A DNA stretch of 64,000 bases from DATJLY01 sp035604615. Lineage in GTDB: Bacteria; Pseudomonadota; Alphaproteobacteria; ATCC43930; CGMCC-115725. Positions within the stretch are counted from its first letter, which is position 1. The number at the start of each line of letters is the position of its first letter. Shown piece after piece: positions 24,406 through 33,148 of this stretch. The stretch covers positions 55,930-119,929 of the forward strand of contig DATNID010000010.1 of the NCBI GenBank assembly GCA_035604615.1, in the 5' to 3' direction. The notes below the pieces were generated by a model. That model ran no database searches, was not told the DNA's origin, and was given only the letters and a program-made list of their open reading frames with translations. The position numbers and the translations under genes were made by a program.

Positions 24406-25435
24406 ACGCGAGCTTGGGCAGCACCTCGCGGCCGAAAAGCGCGAGCGAGCGCTTGGCGTCGGCGAAGCCCAAGGTGCCGAAGAACAGATAGGCCAGCAGA
24501 TAGTTGACGCCCATCTCCGCGGCCTGGCGCGCAATCTCGGCGCGCACGGTCTCGGGATTACCGGCGATGGCCACGCCGCCGGCGACGCATTCTTCCCAGG
24601 TGGTGCCGCGCCTGACGTTGAGGCCGGTCGCGGTCACGCCGTGCATCCGGCGCAGGTAGTTGAGGCTGGCGAGGTGGTACTCGAAGGCGGGCTTGGCGAT
24701 GCGCACCGCGTCTTCGTCCGTGTCGGCGACGACGATGTGGCGCAGCACGCCGACCGCCGCGCCGCCGGGGAATTCCGGCTTCGCCACCGCCGGGCCGCCG
24801 CGCGTCTTCAGCGCCGCCTTGAGGGCGTCGATGTTGACCTTGGCGGCCGATGTCGGCCCGTTGGCGGTGAAGTTCATGCCGTGCTCGCCGCTCCAGGCCG
24901 CGCCCACAATGTTGGACGCGCCGTACCAGAAGGGCGGGTGCGGCTTCTGATAGGGCCGCATCGGCATCGGCACGTCGGTATAGCTGTAATATTTCCCGGC
25001 ATAGCTGAATTTCTCGTCGGCGAGTCCGGCGCTTATGCATTGGAACGCATCGATGAAGATGTCGCGCGATTCGGCGTGGTCGATCTTGTGGTAGTTGAGC
25101 TCGAACGGCGACACGCCACGCCCGACGCCGACCTCGAGCCGCCCGTGGCTCAGATGGTCGAGCATGCAAATCTCCTTGATCATCCGGAGCGGCGACGCGA
25201 GCGGCAGGAGATAGACAAGCGGCCCAAGATGTATGCGCTTGGTGGCGCGCGCCACCGCGCCGAGATATACGCCCGGCGCCGGCACCATATTGAGCGGCGT
25301 GCAGTGATGCTCGGCCACGTGATAGCAATAGAACCCGGCCTCGTCGGCGGCCGCCACGAACTCCAGGCGCTCGTCGTACTCGATGGCGAGCGGCCGGTCC
25401 GAGCGCTCGACATGGTCGAAAATGCCAACCTTCAT
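24398..25435 (-). CDS. LLM-class flavin-dependent oxidoreductase
   Basis: The 345-residue luciferase-like protein opens MKVGIFDHVERSDRPL and has the AEHHC segment at about 41-45 and the LSHGRLEVGVGRGVSPFEL phosphate-binding region at about 94-112. It differs enough from the enzyme at 11789 to be a separate subgroup, nearer alkanal-monooxygenase-like members. CGGAGA precedes the ATG. It is the last gene of the nine-gene operon running from 33952, 13 bases after the MetE-like gene. It would need a flavin reductase partner, none of which is seen. Confidence 0.88.
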   Translation of the reverse strand: MKVGIFDHVERSDRPLAIEYDERLEFVAAADEAGFYCYHVAEHHCTPLNMVPAPGVYLGAVARATKRIHLGPLVYLLPLASPLRMIKEICMLDHLSHGRLEVGVGRGVSPFELNYHKIDHAESRDIFIDAFQCISAGLADEKFSYAGKYYSYTDVPMPMRPYQKPHPPFWYGASNIVGAAWSGEHGMNFTANGPTSAAKVNIDALKAALKTRGGPAVAKPEFPGGAAVGVLRHIVVADTDEDAVRIAKPAFEYHLASLNYLRRMHGVTATGLNVRRGTTWEECVAGGVAIAGNPETVRAEIARQAAEMGVNYLLAYLFFGTLGFADAKRSLALFGREVLPKLASI

Positions 25436-25448
25436 GGAGTCTCCGGGC

Positions 25449-26561
25449 TCAGGCGTTCCACACCGCGCGCGCCACCTCGGCGATGCGCTGCATCTTCCTC
25501 ACCTGGCTGTCATAGGTGAGGGGCGAGCCGGCGAAGCCGCAGGAGAAGCCGCATTGCGGCCCCAGGCAGAGCCGGTCGAGCGGCATGACCTTGGCCGCCT
25601 CGTCGATGCGCCGCTTCAGCTCGTCCGCGCTCTCGATCCGGTTGTCCTTGGTCGAAATGAGGCCCAGGAGCGCGACCTTGTCCTTGGGCATGAAGCGCAG
25701 CGGCGTGAAGTCGCCGGCCCGCGGCGTGTCGAACTCGAGGAGATAGGACTTCGCTTCCATGGTCGAGAACATCAGCTCGGCCACCGCCTCGTAGCCCGCC
25801 TGCGACTGCCACATGCCGGCATTGTTGCCGCGGCAATGATGGACCGCGACCACCATGTCCTTGGGCGCGCTGCGGATGATGCGGTTCATCACGTCGATAT
25901 AGGTGTGCAGCACCTGGCGCCAATCCTGGCCGCGCCCCGTGACGACCGCCTGGATCGCGGGGTCGGCGAGCTTGGGGATGCTGGTCTCGTCGAGCTGGAC
26001 ATAGCGGCACCCGGCCGCGCCCAGCGCCTGAAGCTCGGCGGCATAGGCCGCGACCATGTCGTCCCAGAAAACCGCGATGTCGGGATAAACGGCGCGCGAG
26101 ATGCCGTCGCGCGAGGCGAAGAGATGGACCTGCGTCGGGGCGGGGATCGTGACCTTCGGCGTCTCGCGCGTCAGCGCCTTGAGGAAGTCGAAGCCGGCGA
26201 CGTTGACCGACCCGCTCCAGCTTATCCTGCGGTTGACCAGCGCCAAGGTCGCGGGCGCGGTGCGGCCGGCGTCGTCGTGGTAGACGAGGTCCGGGCTCTT
26301 GTGCGACTGCAGCTCGACGCCGATCGGGTTGAGGAATTCGGTCAGGTAGCTGACGCGGCGGAACTCGCCGTCGGTGATGGCGTGGAAGCCGACCTCCTCC
26401 TGCAGCTTGACGACGCCGCGGATGGCGTCGTCCTCGAGAAGGCGCAGCGCGTCCTTGGCGAGCTTGCCCGCCATGAAGTCGCGCCGCGCTTCGATCAGCG
26501 ACTGCGGCCGGATGAGGCTGCCGATATGGTCGGCGCGGAAGGGGGGAAGGGCTCGCTCCAT
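25449..26561 (-). CDS. MetE-like (cobalamin-independent methionine synthase II family) protein
   Basis: The 370-residue protein starts with the family signature PPFRADHIGSLIRP. Zinc ligands are present: HHC in AVHHCRGN (about 236-243), the Glu of LLEFDTPRAG (about 272-281) and the Cys of LGPQCGFSC (about 335-343). It lacks the N-terminal half of MetE. It lies 14 bases after the MFS gene and 13 before the LLM gene in the aromatic operon. That context suggests removal of a methyl or alkyl group from a substrate rather than housekeeping methionine synthesis, but this is inference. Confidence 0.85.
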   Translation of the reverse strand: MERALPPFRADHIGSLIRPQSLIEARRDFMAGKLAKDALRLLEDDAIRGVVKLQEEVGFHAITDGEFRRVSYLTEFLNPIGVELQSHKSPDLVYHDDAGRTAPATLALVNRRISWSGSVNVAGFDFLKALTRETPKVTIPAPTQVHLFASRDGISRAVYPDIAVFWDDMVAAYAAELQALGAAGCRYVQLDETSIPKLADPAIQAVVTGRGQDWRQVLHTYIDVMNRIIRSAPKDMVVAVHHCRGNNAGMWQSQAGYEAVAELMFSTMEAKSYLLEFDTPRAGDFTPLRFMPKDKVALLGLISTKDNRIESADELKRRIDEAAKVMPLDRLCLGPQCGFSCGFAGSPLTYDSQVRKMQRIAEVARAVWNA

Positions 26562-26575
26562 CGTGCTTTCCTTTC

Positions 26576-27955
26576 CTAGGCGCCGCCTTCGGGCGCGACG
26601 ACGAGCGGCGCCGTGTCGACTACTCCAGCCGCGAACCTGCGCTTGTAGAGCAGGCCCAGCGCGATGCAAGCGAACACCACGACCACGTATGGAGCCGCCA
26701 TCAGATACAGCATGTCGTGCAGCGGCAGCTTCGCCGACAGCAGAAATCCGGTGAGCGTCGGGCCGATGATCGACGCGATCCGTCCCATGCCGGTGGCATA
26801 GCCGACGCCGTTGCCGCGGATCGCGGTCGGATAGAAGATGCCGACCGTGCCGTTCAACGAGTTGTGCGTGCCGGTGCCGCACATGGTGGCGGCGACGGCC
26901 AGCGCCATCATGGTCGCGGCGGTGAGGCCTTGCGTCCCCATCGCGACCAGCGCCGCGATCACCGTGATCGCGCCCGCCACGGTCGCCATCGGCCCCCATT
27001 TGTCGAGCGGCCGCGCCAGCGACACCATCACCGCGATGCCGCCCATCGAGCCGTAGGACAGGGTGAGCGCCGCGTCGCTTTGCGACAGGCCCGCCTGCAC
27101 CATCAGCAGCGGCAGCCACGACAGGAGCGTCATGAAGGTGAGCGCCTCGGCGAAATAGGCCAACCACAGCAGCGGCGTCGCGACGCTGCGGTTGCCGGCG
27201 AAGAGGAGCCTGGGCGAGAACGATCCGGCCCGCGATTCCTGGCGCAGGACGAAGCGCGTCTCGGGGCCGGTCTCGATCTGCGGCGCGAGGCGGCGCATCT
27301 GCACCCGCAAGGCCGCGGATTGCGGCTTGTTCAGCGCGAGCCAGCGGATCGATTCCGGCAGGCACGCCGCGAGCACCAGGCTCAGCACGATGCCGACCAC
27401 GCCCGCGACCAGGAACACTACCGGCCAGCCCTGCGTCGGGATGAAGCGCGCGGCGACCTGGGCGATCGTGGCCGAGCCGGCGGCGTAGCCCACGAACACG
27501 ATGATCACGAGGCTGGCGCGATAGCGCTTGGGCGCGTTCTCGGTGGCGAGCGCGATGGTGTTGGGGATGACGCCGCCGATGCCGAGCCCGGTGATGAAGC
27601 GCAGCACCATCAGTTCCTGCATCGAGCCCGCATAGGCGGCGGCGAGCGCCGGCAGCGTGTAGGTCAGGACGCCGATGATGAGGCCGGGGCGGCGGCCGAA
27701 CCGGTCGCCGATATAGCCGAACAACAGGCTGCCGAGCAGGATGCCGAAATACATCCAGCCGAACACCAGCCCCATCTCGCTGCGCTGCGCCGAGAACGCC
27801 TTGAGGATCGCGGGCGCGGCGACGTTGCCGGCGCCGAAATCGAGCCCGTCCACCACCACGACCAGGGCGCACAGCCCGACCGTGATGAGATGGAAGCGCC
27901 CGAGCTTCGTCGCCTCCAAGGTCTCGCCGACATCGATCTCGGCTCGCTGGTGCAT
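26576..27955 (-). CDS. MFS transporter, aromatic acid:H+ symporter type
   Basis: The 459-residue protein has 12 spans. The first contains VVVVDGLDFGAGNV, the acidic motif typical of the AAHS branch (4-hydroxybenzoate, protocatechuate and similar acids). The loop after span 2 reads GYIGDRFGRRPG, the classic MFS motif A. GAGGAGG lies about six bases before the ATG. It is embedded between the dioxygenase beta subunit gene (20 bases) and the MetE-like gene (14 bases), so it is a likely importer of the operon's aromatic acid substrate. Confidence 0.9.
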   Translation of the reverse strand: MHQRAEIDVGETLEATKLGRFHLITVGLCALVVVVDGLDFGAGNVAAPAILKAFSAQRSEMGLVFGWMYFGILLGSLLFGYIGDRFGRRPGLIIGVLTYTLPALAAAYAGSMQELMVLRFITGLGIGGVIPNTIALATENAPKRYRASLVIIVFVGYAAGSATIAQVAARFIPTQGWPVVFLVAGVVGIVLSLVLAACLPESIRWLALNKPQSAALRVQMRRLAPQIETGPETRFVLRQESRAGSFSPRLLFAGNRSVATPLLWLAYFAEALTFMTLLSWLPLLMVQAGLSQSDAALTLSYGSMGGIAVMVSLARPLDKWGPMATVAGAITVIAALVAMGTQGLTAATMMALAVAATMCGTGTHNSLNGTVGIFYPTAIRGNGVGYATGMGRIASIIGPTLTGFLLSAKLPLHDMLYLMAAPYVVVVFACIALGLLYKRRFAAGVVDTAPLVVAPEGGA

Positions 27956-27975
27956 GCGTTCCTCCTCGGCGGCGC

Positions 27976-28527
27976 TCACAGGAACACGGTCAGGTTCTTG
28001 GCCATGAGCACGCTTTGCTCGATGATGATCTTGCGGCGCGCGATCTTCAATCGTCCATCGACCCGGCGCAGCACATCCTCGCGCCGCCCGACCAGCACAT
28101 CGGTCTCGGTCTCGAGCCGGTTGCGATAGACGAAGAAGCGGGTTTTGACATTCATCGACGCGCCCTCGTCGAGCCGGTCGGCGGGCGCGGCGAGGCGCAC
28201 GTTGGTGACGAGGTGGGAGACGCGCGACAGCGGCTCCTCGGCCCAATGGATGCCGGTGAGGAGCTGGCGCACGCGTTTCTCCAGGGTCTCCTTGTCGTCC
28301 TGGATCCAGGACACGTCGTCCTCGGCGGTGATGTCGCGGTCGCGCTCTTCCCACGGCACGTTCTTGCGCATCGGCATCCAATAGATCGCGTCCGCGGCGA
28401 AAAGCTCGAGCCACGCCTCGTAGCGCCGCTCGTCGAGAAGATCGGCCTCCTCGTAATAAAGGTCCTCGACCTCGCGCATGAGGCTGAGATAGGCGAGCCG
28501 CGACGGCGACGGCTCGTCGCCGCTCAT
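27976..28527 (-). CDS. Ring-hydroxylating dioxygenase beta subunit
   Basis: The 183-residue protein has the NTF2/SnoaL-like fold of oxygenase small subunits: YYEEADLLDERRYEAWLELF near residue 24, then the signature YWMPMRKN, and conserved HLVTNVRL at about 104-111. The beta subunit stabilises the alpha3beta3 hexamer and shapes substrate choice. Its start overlaps the alpha subunit stop by four bases (ATGA), so the two are translationally coupled. Length is normal for the family. Confidence 0.92.
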   Translation of the reverse strand: MSGDEPSPSRLAYLSLMREVEDLYYEEADLLDERRYEAWLELFAADAIYWMPMRKNVPWEERDRDITAEDDVSWIQDDKETLEKRVRQLLTGIHWAEEPLSRVSHLVTNVRLAAPADRLDEGASMNVKTRFFVYRNRLETETDVLVGRREDVLRRVDGRLKIARRKIIIEQSVLMAKNLTVFL

Positions 28528-29831
28528 CGCAGCGCGCTCCAATCGTCGGCGTCCATGTACTCGGCCCAGCGGCGATAGAGCGCGCGCGGGTTCTGCTCGC
28601 TGGTGTTGCGCTCGGTGACGCCGCCGGGGATGAGGTCGCTCGTCCCCGCCTCGGTGCCGAGCCCGGCCTTGTAGTGATAGGTCAGGCGCCGCGCGATGGT
28701 GCCGCGGCTTGCCTGCGTCGCGTAGCTCCAGTTCTCCATGTCGTCCTGCTCGGTCATGCCGGCGGGACCGGAATAGCGGATGTAGTAGCTGCGCAGGAAG
28801 CTCTTCACCTCGTCCGGCGCGTCCTTGTCGACCAGATAGACCCGCCACATCTCGGTCTCGCAGGGGCCGCGCGGGTGCGAGACGAGGATGGTGCGCGGCT
28901 GCTGCAGGTGGAACGACATGTTGGGGAAGATGGTGCCGATGAGCGGCACGATGCCGGCCTTGTCGCCGAGCCGCGCCAGGCGCTTTTCCCAGCAGCTTTG
29001 GAAATAGGCGGATGTCGCCGGCGAGGCGGCGTAGTTGCGGCGCTCCTTCACCGGCGGGGTCACGCCGTAATTGACGCCGTGCCCGCCGGGATATGCGGCG
29101 AGATGCGGCTTGCCGTAATCGTCGCGCCGGCCCGGCCCCTTGGTCGGCCCGATCCCGACCATGTCGACCGAGCGGTGGCTCACCACGTGAAGCGCGTCGC
29201 CGGCGAAATTCTCGGCGATGAATTTCCAGTTGCAGGGCACGATCCATTTCTGGGTGCTGCCCAGAAGCTCGGTCGCGCCGTTGCCGCCGTCCCAAGGGCA
29301 GAGGCCCAATTCCAGCGCGAACTTCGCCTCGCCGAGGAAATCGTCGAAGGACGGCGCGCCCTTGTCCCAGGTTGCCCAGATGGTGCCGCGGAAGATCGCA
29401 AGCTGCGCCACTTCGACGAGGCCCCACTTCGCGCGGTCGAACGGCGGGCGGTAGCTGTTCTCATAGTCCTGGACGCCAATGAGGCGCCCGTCGAGATCGT
29501 AGGTCCAGGCGTGATAGGGACAGATGAAGGCGCGCGTGTTGCCGTCGTCATAGCGGCATACCTTCATGCCGCGATGGCGGCAGGAATTGAGGAAGGCGTG
29601 GACTTGCCCCGCGCGGTCGCGGGTCAGGATCACCGACTCCTCGCCCATCTTGGTGAGGCAATAATCGCCCGGATTGCGTACCTGATCCTCGTGGCCGATA
29701 TAGAGCCAGGCGCGCGCGAAGAGCCGCTCCTGCTCCTCGCGATAGATGTCCTCGTTGACGTAGATTTCGCGGCTGATCTCGCCCGAGACGGCATCGACGA
29801 GCGCCCGCGCCGATCCGTTGAGGCTGCGCAT
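28524..29831 (-). CDS. Ring-hydroxylating dioxygenase alpha subunit (Rieske)
   Basis: The 435-residue protein carries Rieske ligands Cys84, His86, Cys104 and His107 (SCRHRG and CPYHAW) and the catalytic iron site Asp212, His215 and His219 in GDALHVVSH. It belongs to the two-subunit benzoate/biphenyl-type group, unlike the oxygenase at 20941. A GTG three bases upstream is an alternative start; the ATG at 29831 is preferred because GGGAG lies about nine bases before it. It overlaps the upstream dehydrogenase stop. No ferredoxin or reductase gene follows, so electron transfer must use proteins coded elsewhere. Confidence 0.92.
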   Translation of the reverse strand: MRSLNGSARALVDAVSGEISREIYVNEDIYREEQERLFARAWLYIGHEDQVRNPGDYCLTKMGEESVILTRDRAGQVHAFLNSCRHRGMKVCRYDDGNTRAFICPYHAWTYDLDGRLIGVQDYENSYRPPFDRAKWGLVEVAQLAIFRGTIWATWDKGAPSFDDFLGEAKFALELGLCPWDGGNGATELLGSTQKWIVPCNWKFIAENFAGDALHVVSHRSVDMVGIGPTKGPGRRDDYGKPHLAAYPGGHGVNYGVTPPVKERRNYAASPATSAYFQSCWEKRLARLGDKAGIVPLIGTIFPNMSFHLQQPRTILVSHPRGPCETEMWRVYLVDKDAPDEVKSFLRSYYIRYSGPAGMTEQDDMENWSYATQASRGTIARRLTYHYKAGLGTEAGTSDLIPGGVTERNTSEQNPRALYRRWAEYMDADDWSALR

Positions 29832-30649
29832 CACCTGGTCTCCCGGTCGCGCGCCTGGGGCACGATCCGGTCGAGAAGCTGCTGCGCCAGCGCGGCACCC
29901 GGCGCGGACAGGCCAAGCTCGTGCGCGAATTTGAGGCAGAGCTGCAAATCCTTGTAGAAGACCTTGGGCGCGTTGGGGTTCATCGCCATGGTGAACCAGC
30001 GGTCGGCGACGCGGCTCTGCGCCGCGCCTTCGCTCACGACTTTCTGCAGCATCTCCGGCGCGAGCCCGGCTTCGACGCCGAGCCGCATGCCCTCATAGGC
30101 CGCCAGCATGTTGACCGCGATGATGAGCTGGTGCGCAAGCTTGGCGCGGATGCCGCTGCCGAGGCCGCCGGTATGGGTGATCTTCGGCCCCGAGGTCGCG
30201 AACAGCGGGCGGCAGACCTCGAACGCGCGCGCGCTGCCGCCGACCATGTAGGACATGGTCTTGGCGCGGGCACCCAATTCGCTGCCGCTCACCGGCACGT
30301 CGATCAGCTCGATGCCTTTCTCGGCCGCCAAGGCCGCAAGCCGCGTGATCGTCCCCGGCTCGACCGTGCTGTGCACCGCGACGATCGCGCCCTTGGCGGC
30401 GCCGGCCAGCACGCCGTCGGCTCCCGTCACGACGGCATCGAGCTGTGCATCGTCGAGCACGCAGATCTCGATCACTTCGCCATGCGCGCCGACGGCGCGC
30501 GCCGACGACGCCACCTTCGCCCCCGCCGCCGCCAGCTCCTCGAGCGGCTCGCGCCTGAGGTCGAAGACCATGAGATCGTGGCCCGCCGCGGCGAGATTGA
30601 TCGCGAGATACTTGCCCTGCGTACCCAATCCGATGAAACCGACCTTCAT
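29831..30649 (-). CDS. 3-hydroxyisobutyrate dehydrogenase-family oxidoreductase
   Basis: The 272-residue protein has the N-terminal dinucleotide fold GFIGLGTQGKYLA, the substrate-binding DVPVSGSELGA at about 117-127, and the catalytic Lys in GSGIRAKLAHQL at about 164-175. Such beta-hydroxyacid dehydrogenases oxidise hydroxy acids or reduce semialdehydes with NAD(P). It is shorter than typical (about 290) but all motifs are in place. It lies between the FAD hydroxylase (22 bases) and the oxygenase alpha subunit (shared TGATG) and probably handles an acid intermediate of the same route. Confidence 0.88.
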   Translation of the reverse strand: MKVGFIGLGTQGKYLAINLAAAGHDLMVFDLRREPLEELAAAGAKVASSARAVGAHGEVIEICVLDDAQLDAVVTGADGVLAGAAKGAIVAVHSTVEPGTITRLAALAAEKGIELIDVPVSGSELGARAKTMSYMVGGSARAFEVCRPLFATSGPKITHTGGLGSGIRAKLAHQLIIAVNMLAAYEGMRLGVEAGLAPEMLQKVVSEGAAQSRVADRWFTMAMNPNAPKVFYKDLQLCLKFAHELGLSAPGAALAQQLLDRIVPQARDRETR

Positions 30650-30671
30650 GCGTACATCCTCCCGAGGCCGC

Positions 30672-32330
30672 TCACCATCCCGTCACTCGCGCGAGCAGCG
30701 CGTCGGGATCTTCGGGCAGGCGGTTGCCGCGCCAGGCGACATGATGGTCGGGGCGTATGAGCGCCATGTCGCGCTCGTAAAGATCGCGCGCCTCGGGCAC
30801 CGCGACGTCGAATACCGTGAGCGCCACGTTGCGCCGCCGCGCCGCCGCCACCAGCGCGGCGCCGTCCTCGCGGCAGCCCGGCAGGCGCAGCAAGGTGAAG
30901 ACGCGGCCGAAATGGTCGAACAGCGAGCTCCGGTCCTGCATCCACACATGCGGCGCGCGGCCGCCGGGGCACGCGCTGGGGACGTAGATGGCGGGATCGT
31001 CGGGCGGCGGATCGGTGCCGTCGCCGGCGACGATGGCCGATCCGTCATAGCGCGCGCCGAGCTGCACGCCGATCGAGGCGAACTCCTCGCCGAAGGTCGA
31101 CAGCACTTGGCCCGCGGCCGCGCGCGCCGCGTCGCCCGCCGCGCTGTCGTCCTCGATCTCGCTCGCCACCGGCACGTCGGCCATGCTTCGGGTCAGGCGC
31201 TTGGCGTGGCCGGTGTTGCGGAACGCGATCGGCCGGCGCTCGGCCTCGTAGCTCGCGAGCAGGCGCGGCCCGCCCCAGCCCTGGACCAGCGCCGCGAGCT
31301 TCCAGCCGAGATTGGCAGCGTCATCGATGCCTGTGTTCATGCCGAAGCCGCCGGTGGGCGTGAAGAGATGCACCGCATCGCCGGCCAGCACCACGCGGCC
31401 GCGTCCGAATTCGTCCGCGACCAGCGCCTGTCCCGCGGTCCACGGCGTGTGGGCGAGGAACTCGACCGCGACGTCCTCGCCGATGCTGCCGCGAAGCTGG
31501 CGCATGATCATGTCGCGGTCGGGCGGATCATCGATCGAGCGGCAGCGTGTGTTGAACAGGAACTCGTTCCCGCCGTCGAGCGCCGTCAGCAGCGAGCGCA
31601 CGCGCGCGTTGACGATCCAATACTGCCAGCAAAAGCGTCGGACGATGCGCTCGTAGAGCGCGGGCGCGCGCAAATGGGTCGAGATGGTTGCGCCGCTGCC
31701 ATAGACCTGCGGGTTCAGCACCTCGCCGCCATAGCGGATGCCGAGCCCGCGGCGCACCACGCCCTGCCCGCCATCGGCGCCGACGAGATAGGCGCAGGTC
31801 CGGCTCTCGCGCCGTCCGGTCGCGACCTGCTCGAGCTCGACATCGACGCGGTCGCCGCGATCGGCGAAGCCGGTGCAGCGCCAGCCATAGCGAAGCTCGA
31901 CGGCGGGCAGCGTCTTCAAATGGGCATGAAGCTCGCGCTCGACATACATCTGGTTGCAGCGGAACAGCGGCTCGGGCTGCTGATCGGTGACCGGGGCCTG
32001 CTTGACGCGCCGCATCTTCTCGGCCTCGGACAGCATCGGCAGGCGGGCGATCTCGCGGCCGTTGAGCGTGGTGAAGTATCCCACATCGGTCGGGTGCTCC
32101 GCCGGCAGGCCGACGCGACGGATCGCCGGCGTCAGGCCGAGGCGCCGGTAATGCTCCATGGTGCGCGCGTTCTGGGTGCTGCCCTTCGGGTGGAAGCGCG
32201 TGTCCGTTTCGGTGTTCACCACGACCGAGCGCACGCCAAGCACGGCCAAATTCATCGCCACCATCATGCCCACCGGGCCGCCGCCGATAATGACGATGGG
32301 CGGAGATTGGTCGCCGCCTGGTTCCATCAT
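30672..32330 (-). CDS. FAD-dependent aromatic hydroxylase (MhpA/PheA-like)
   Basis: The 552-residue protein has the three flavin motifs of group A monooxygenases: GGGPVG (16-21), the DG segment in YLVGADGGQGVVRR (about 187-200) and the GD segment in VLAGDAVHLFTPTGG (about 315-329). A C-terminal thioredoxin-like domain (about 455-552) is typical of 3-(3-hydroxyphenyl)propionate and resorcinol hydroxylases. It uses NAD(P)H and O2 to hydroxylate a phenol. GAGGCGC lies before the ATG pair. It is the third gene of the operon, after aldolase and racemase-fold genes. Confidence 0.9.
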   Translation of the reverse strand: MMEPGGDQSPPIVIIGGGPVGMMVAMNLAVLGVRSVVVNTETDTRFHPKGSTQNARTMEHYRRLGLTPAIRRVGLPAEHPTDVGYFTTLNGREIARLPMLSEAEKMRRVKQAPVTDQQPEPLFRCNQMYVERELHAHLKTLPAVELRYGWRCTGFADRGDRVDVELEQVATGRRESRTCAYLVGADGGQGVVRRGLGIRYGGEVLNPQVYGSGATISTHLRAPALYERIVRRFCWQYWIVNARVRSLLTALDGGNEFLFNTRCRSIDDPPDRDMIMRQLRGSIGEDVAVEFLAHTPWTAGQALVADEFGRGRVVLAGDAVHLFTPTGGFGMNTGIDDAANLGWKLAALVQGWGGPRLLASYEAERRPIAFRNTGHAKRLTRSMADVPVASEIEDDSAAGDAARAAAGQVLSTFGEEFASIGVQLGARYDGSAIVAGDGTDPPPDDPAIYVPSACPGGRAPHVWMQDRSSLFDHFGRVFTLLRLPGCREDGAALVAAARRRNVALTVFDVAVPEARDLYERDMALIRPDHHVAWRGNRLPEDPDALLARVTGW

Positions 32331-32369
32331 GCGCCTCTTCCTTGCCGGCGCCCAGTATAGCAGCCCGGA

Positions 32370-33143
32370 TCAGTGCGGCAGCGCCACGTCGAAGAGGCGG
32401 CCATAGCCCACGACGCGCGCCTTGGTGCCGGCGAGGTGCAAGCCGTGCCACAGCAGCACCTGGTTCGCGCTCAGCACCGGCCGGCCCAAATCCTCCTCGA
32501 GCGCCTCGATCGCGCCGACGGCGCGGAAACCGTTGCCGCCGATGAAGACCGCGTCGGCGCTGGCGGGAACGTGCGCGCGGGCCCATTCGTAAAGTCGGCC
32601 CGGTTGCACGTCGCCTTGAATGCGCGGCATGTCGACCGACTCAGCGAGCACGATCTCCAAGCCCGCGCCGGCGAAATAGGATGCGCCGGCCATCGTGATG
32701 CTAGGCTCGACCCACGGCGGGTTGATGAAGGCGAGGCGCCGAGCGCCGAGCGCCGTCAGCCCGGCCAGCGCCGAGAGACAGGTGACGATCAGCGGGACGC
32801 CGCCGGTCCGCCGCTCCAAACGCGCGACGAGCGCCCGATCCGCCGCGACGGACCCAAGAAAGCTGGTGTTGGTGAAGCATAACGCGATGGCGTGCATCGG
32901 CGCCGACGCCATGAGTTCCGCCGCGTCGTCGAGCAGCGGCGGCTCGAGATAGGCGCTGAGCGCGCTGGCGCCAGCCAATGGGATCGTGCCCTCCTTGGGC
33001 ATCTCAGGGAACCGCACCCGTGTCGCGTGAATCGAAACGCCTTCGGGCGCCATGGCCCCGAACTCGGCCTCAGGACAGATGTCCGCTTGGGGGACCAGCA
33101 AGCCGATCCGCGCGCGCCAGCCCCAGCCGTCCGATCGGAACAT
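32370..33143 (-). CDS. Arylmalonate decarboxylase / maleate cis-trans isomerase family protein
   Basis: The 257-residue protein belongs to the Asp/Glu racemase superfamily. Its N-half has RIGLLVPQADICPEAEF and the active-site Cys89 in IALCFTNTSFLG. The second catalytic position, Cys in maleate isomerases and arylmalonate decarboxylase, falls in FIGGNGFRA (about 200-208) and appears to be Gly. A single-Cys member therefore could be a decarboxylase or one-sided racemase rather than an isomerase. It follows the HpaI-like aldolase gene by five bases and precedes the hydroxylase by 39. Confidence 0.8.
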   Translation of the reverse strand: MFRSDGWGWRARIGLLVPQADICPEAEFGAMAPEGVSIHATRVRFPEMPKEGTIPLAGASALSAYLEPPLLDDAAELMASAPMHAIALCFTNTSFLGSVAADRALVARLERRTGGVPLIVTCLSALAGLTALGARRLAFINPPWVEPSITMAGASYFAGAGLEIVLAESVDMPRIQGDVQPGRLYEWARAHVPASADAVFIGGNGFRAVGAIEALEEDLGRPVLSANQVLLWHGLHLAGTKARVVGYGRLFDVALPH

Positions 33144-33148
33144 CCGTG

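Noticed and set aside
25449..27872. Apparent fusion of an MFS-like frame with the MetE-like protein
   Set aside because: The upstream part is an out-of-frame reading of the MFS gene at 26576-27955; the MetE-like start at 26561 has its own ribosome site and family signature.
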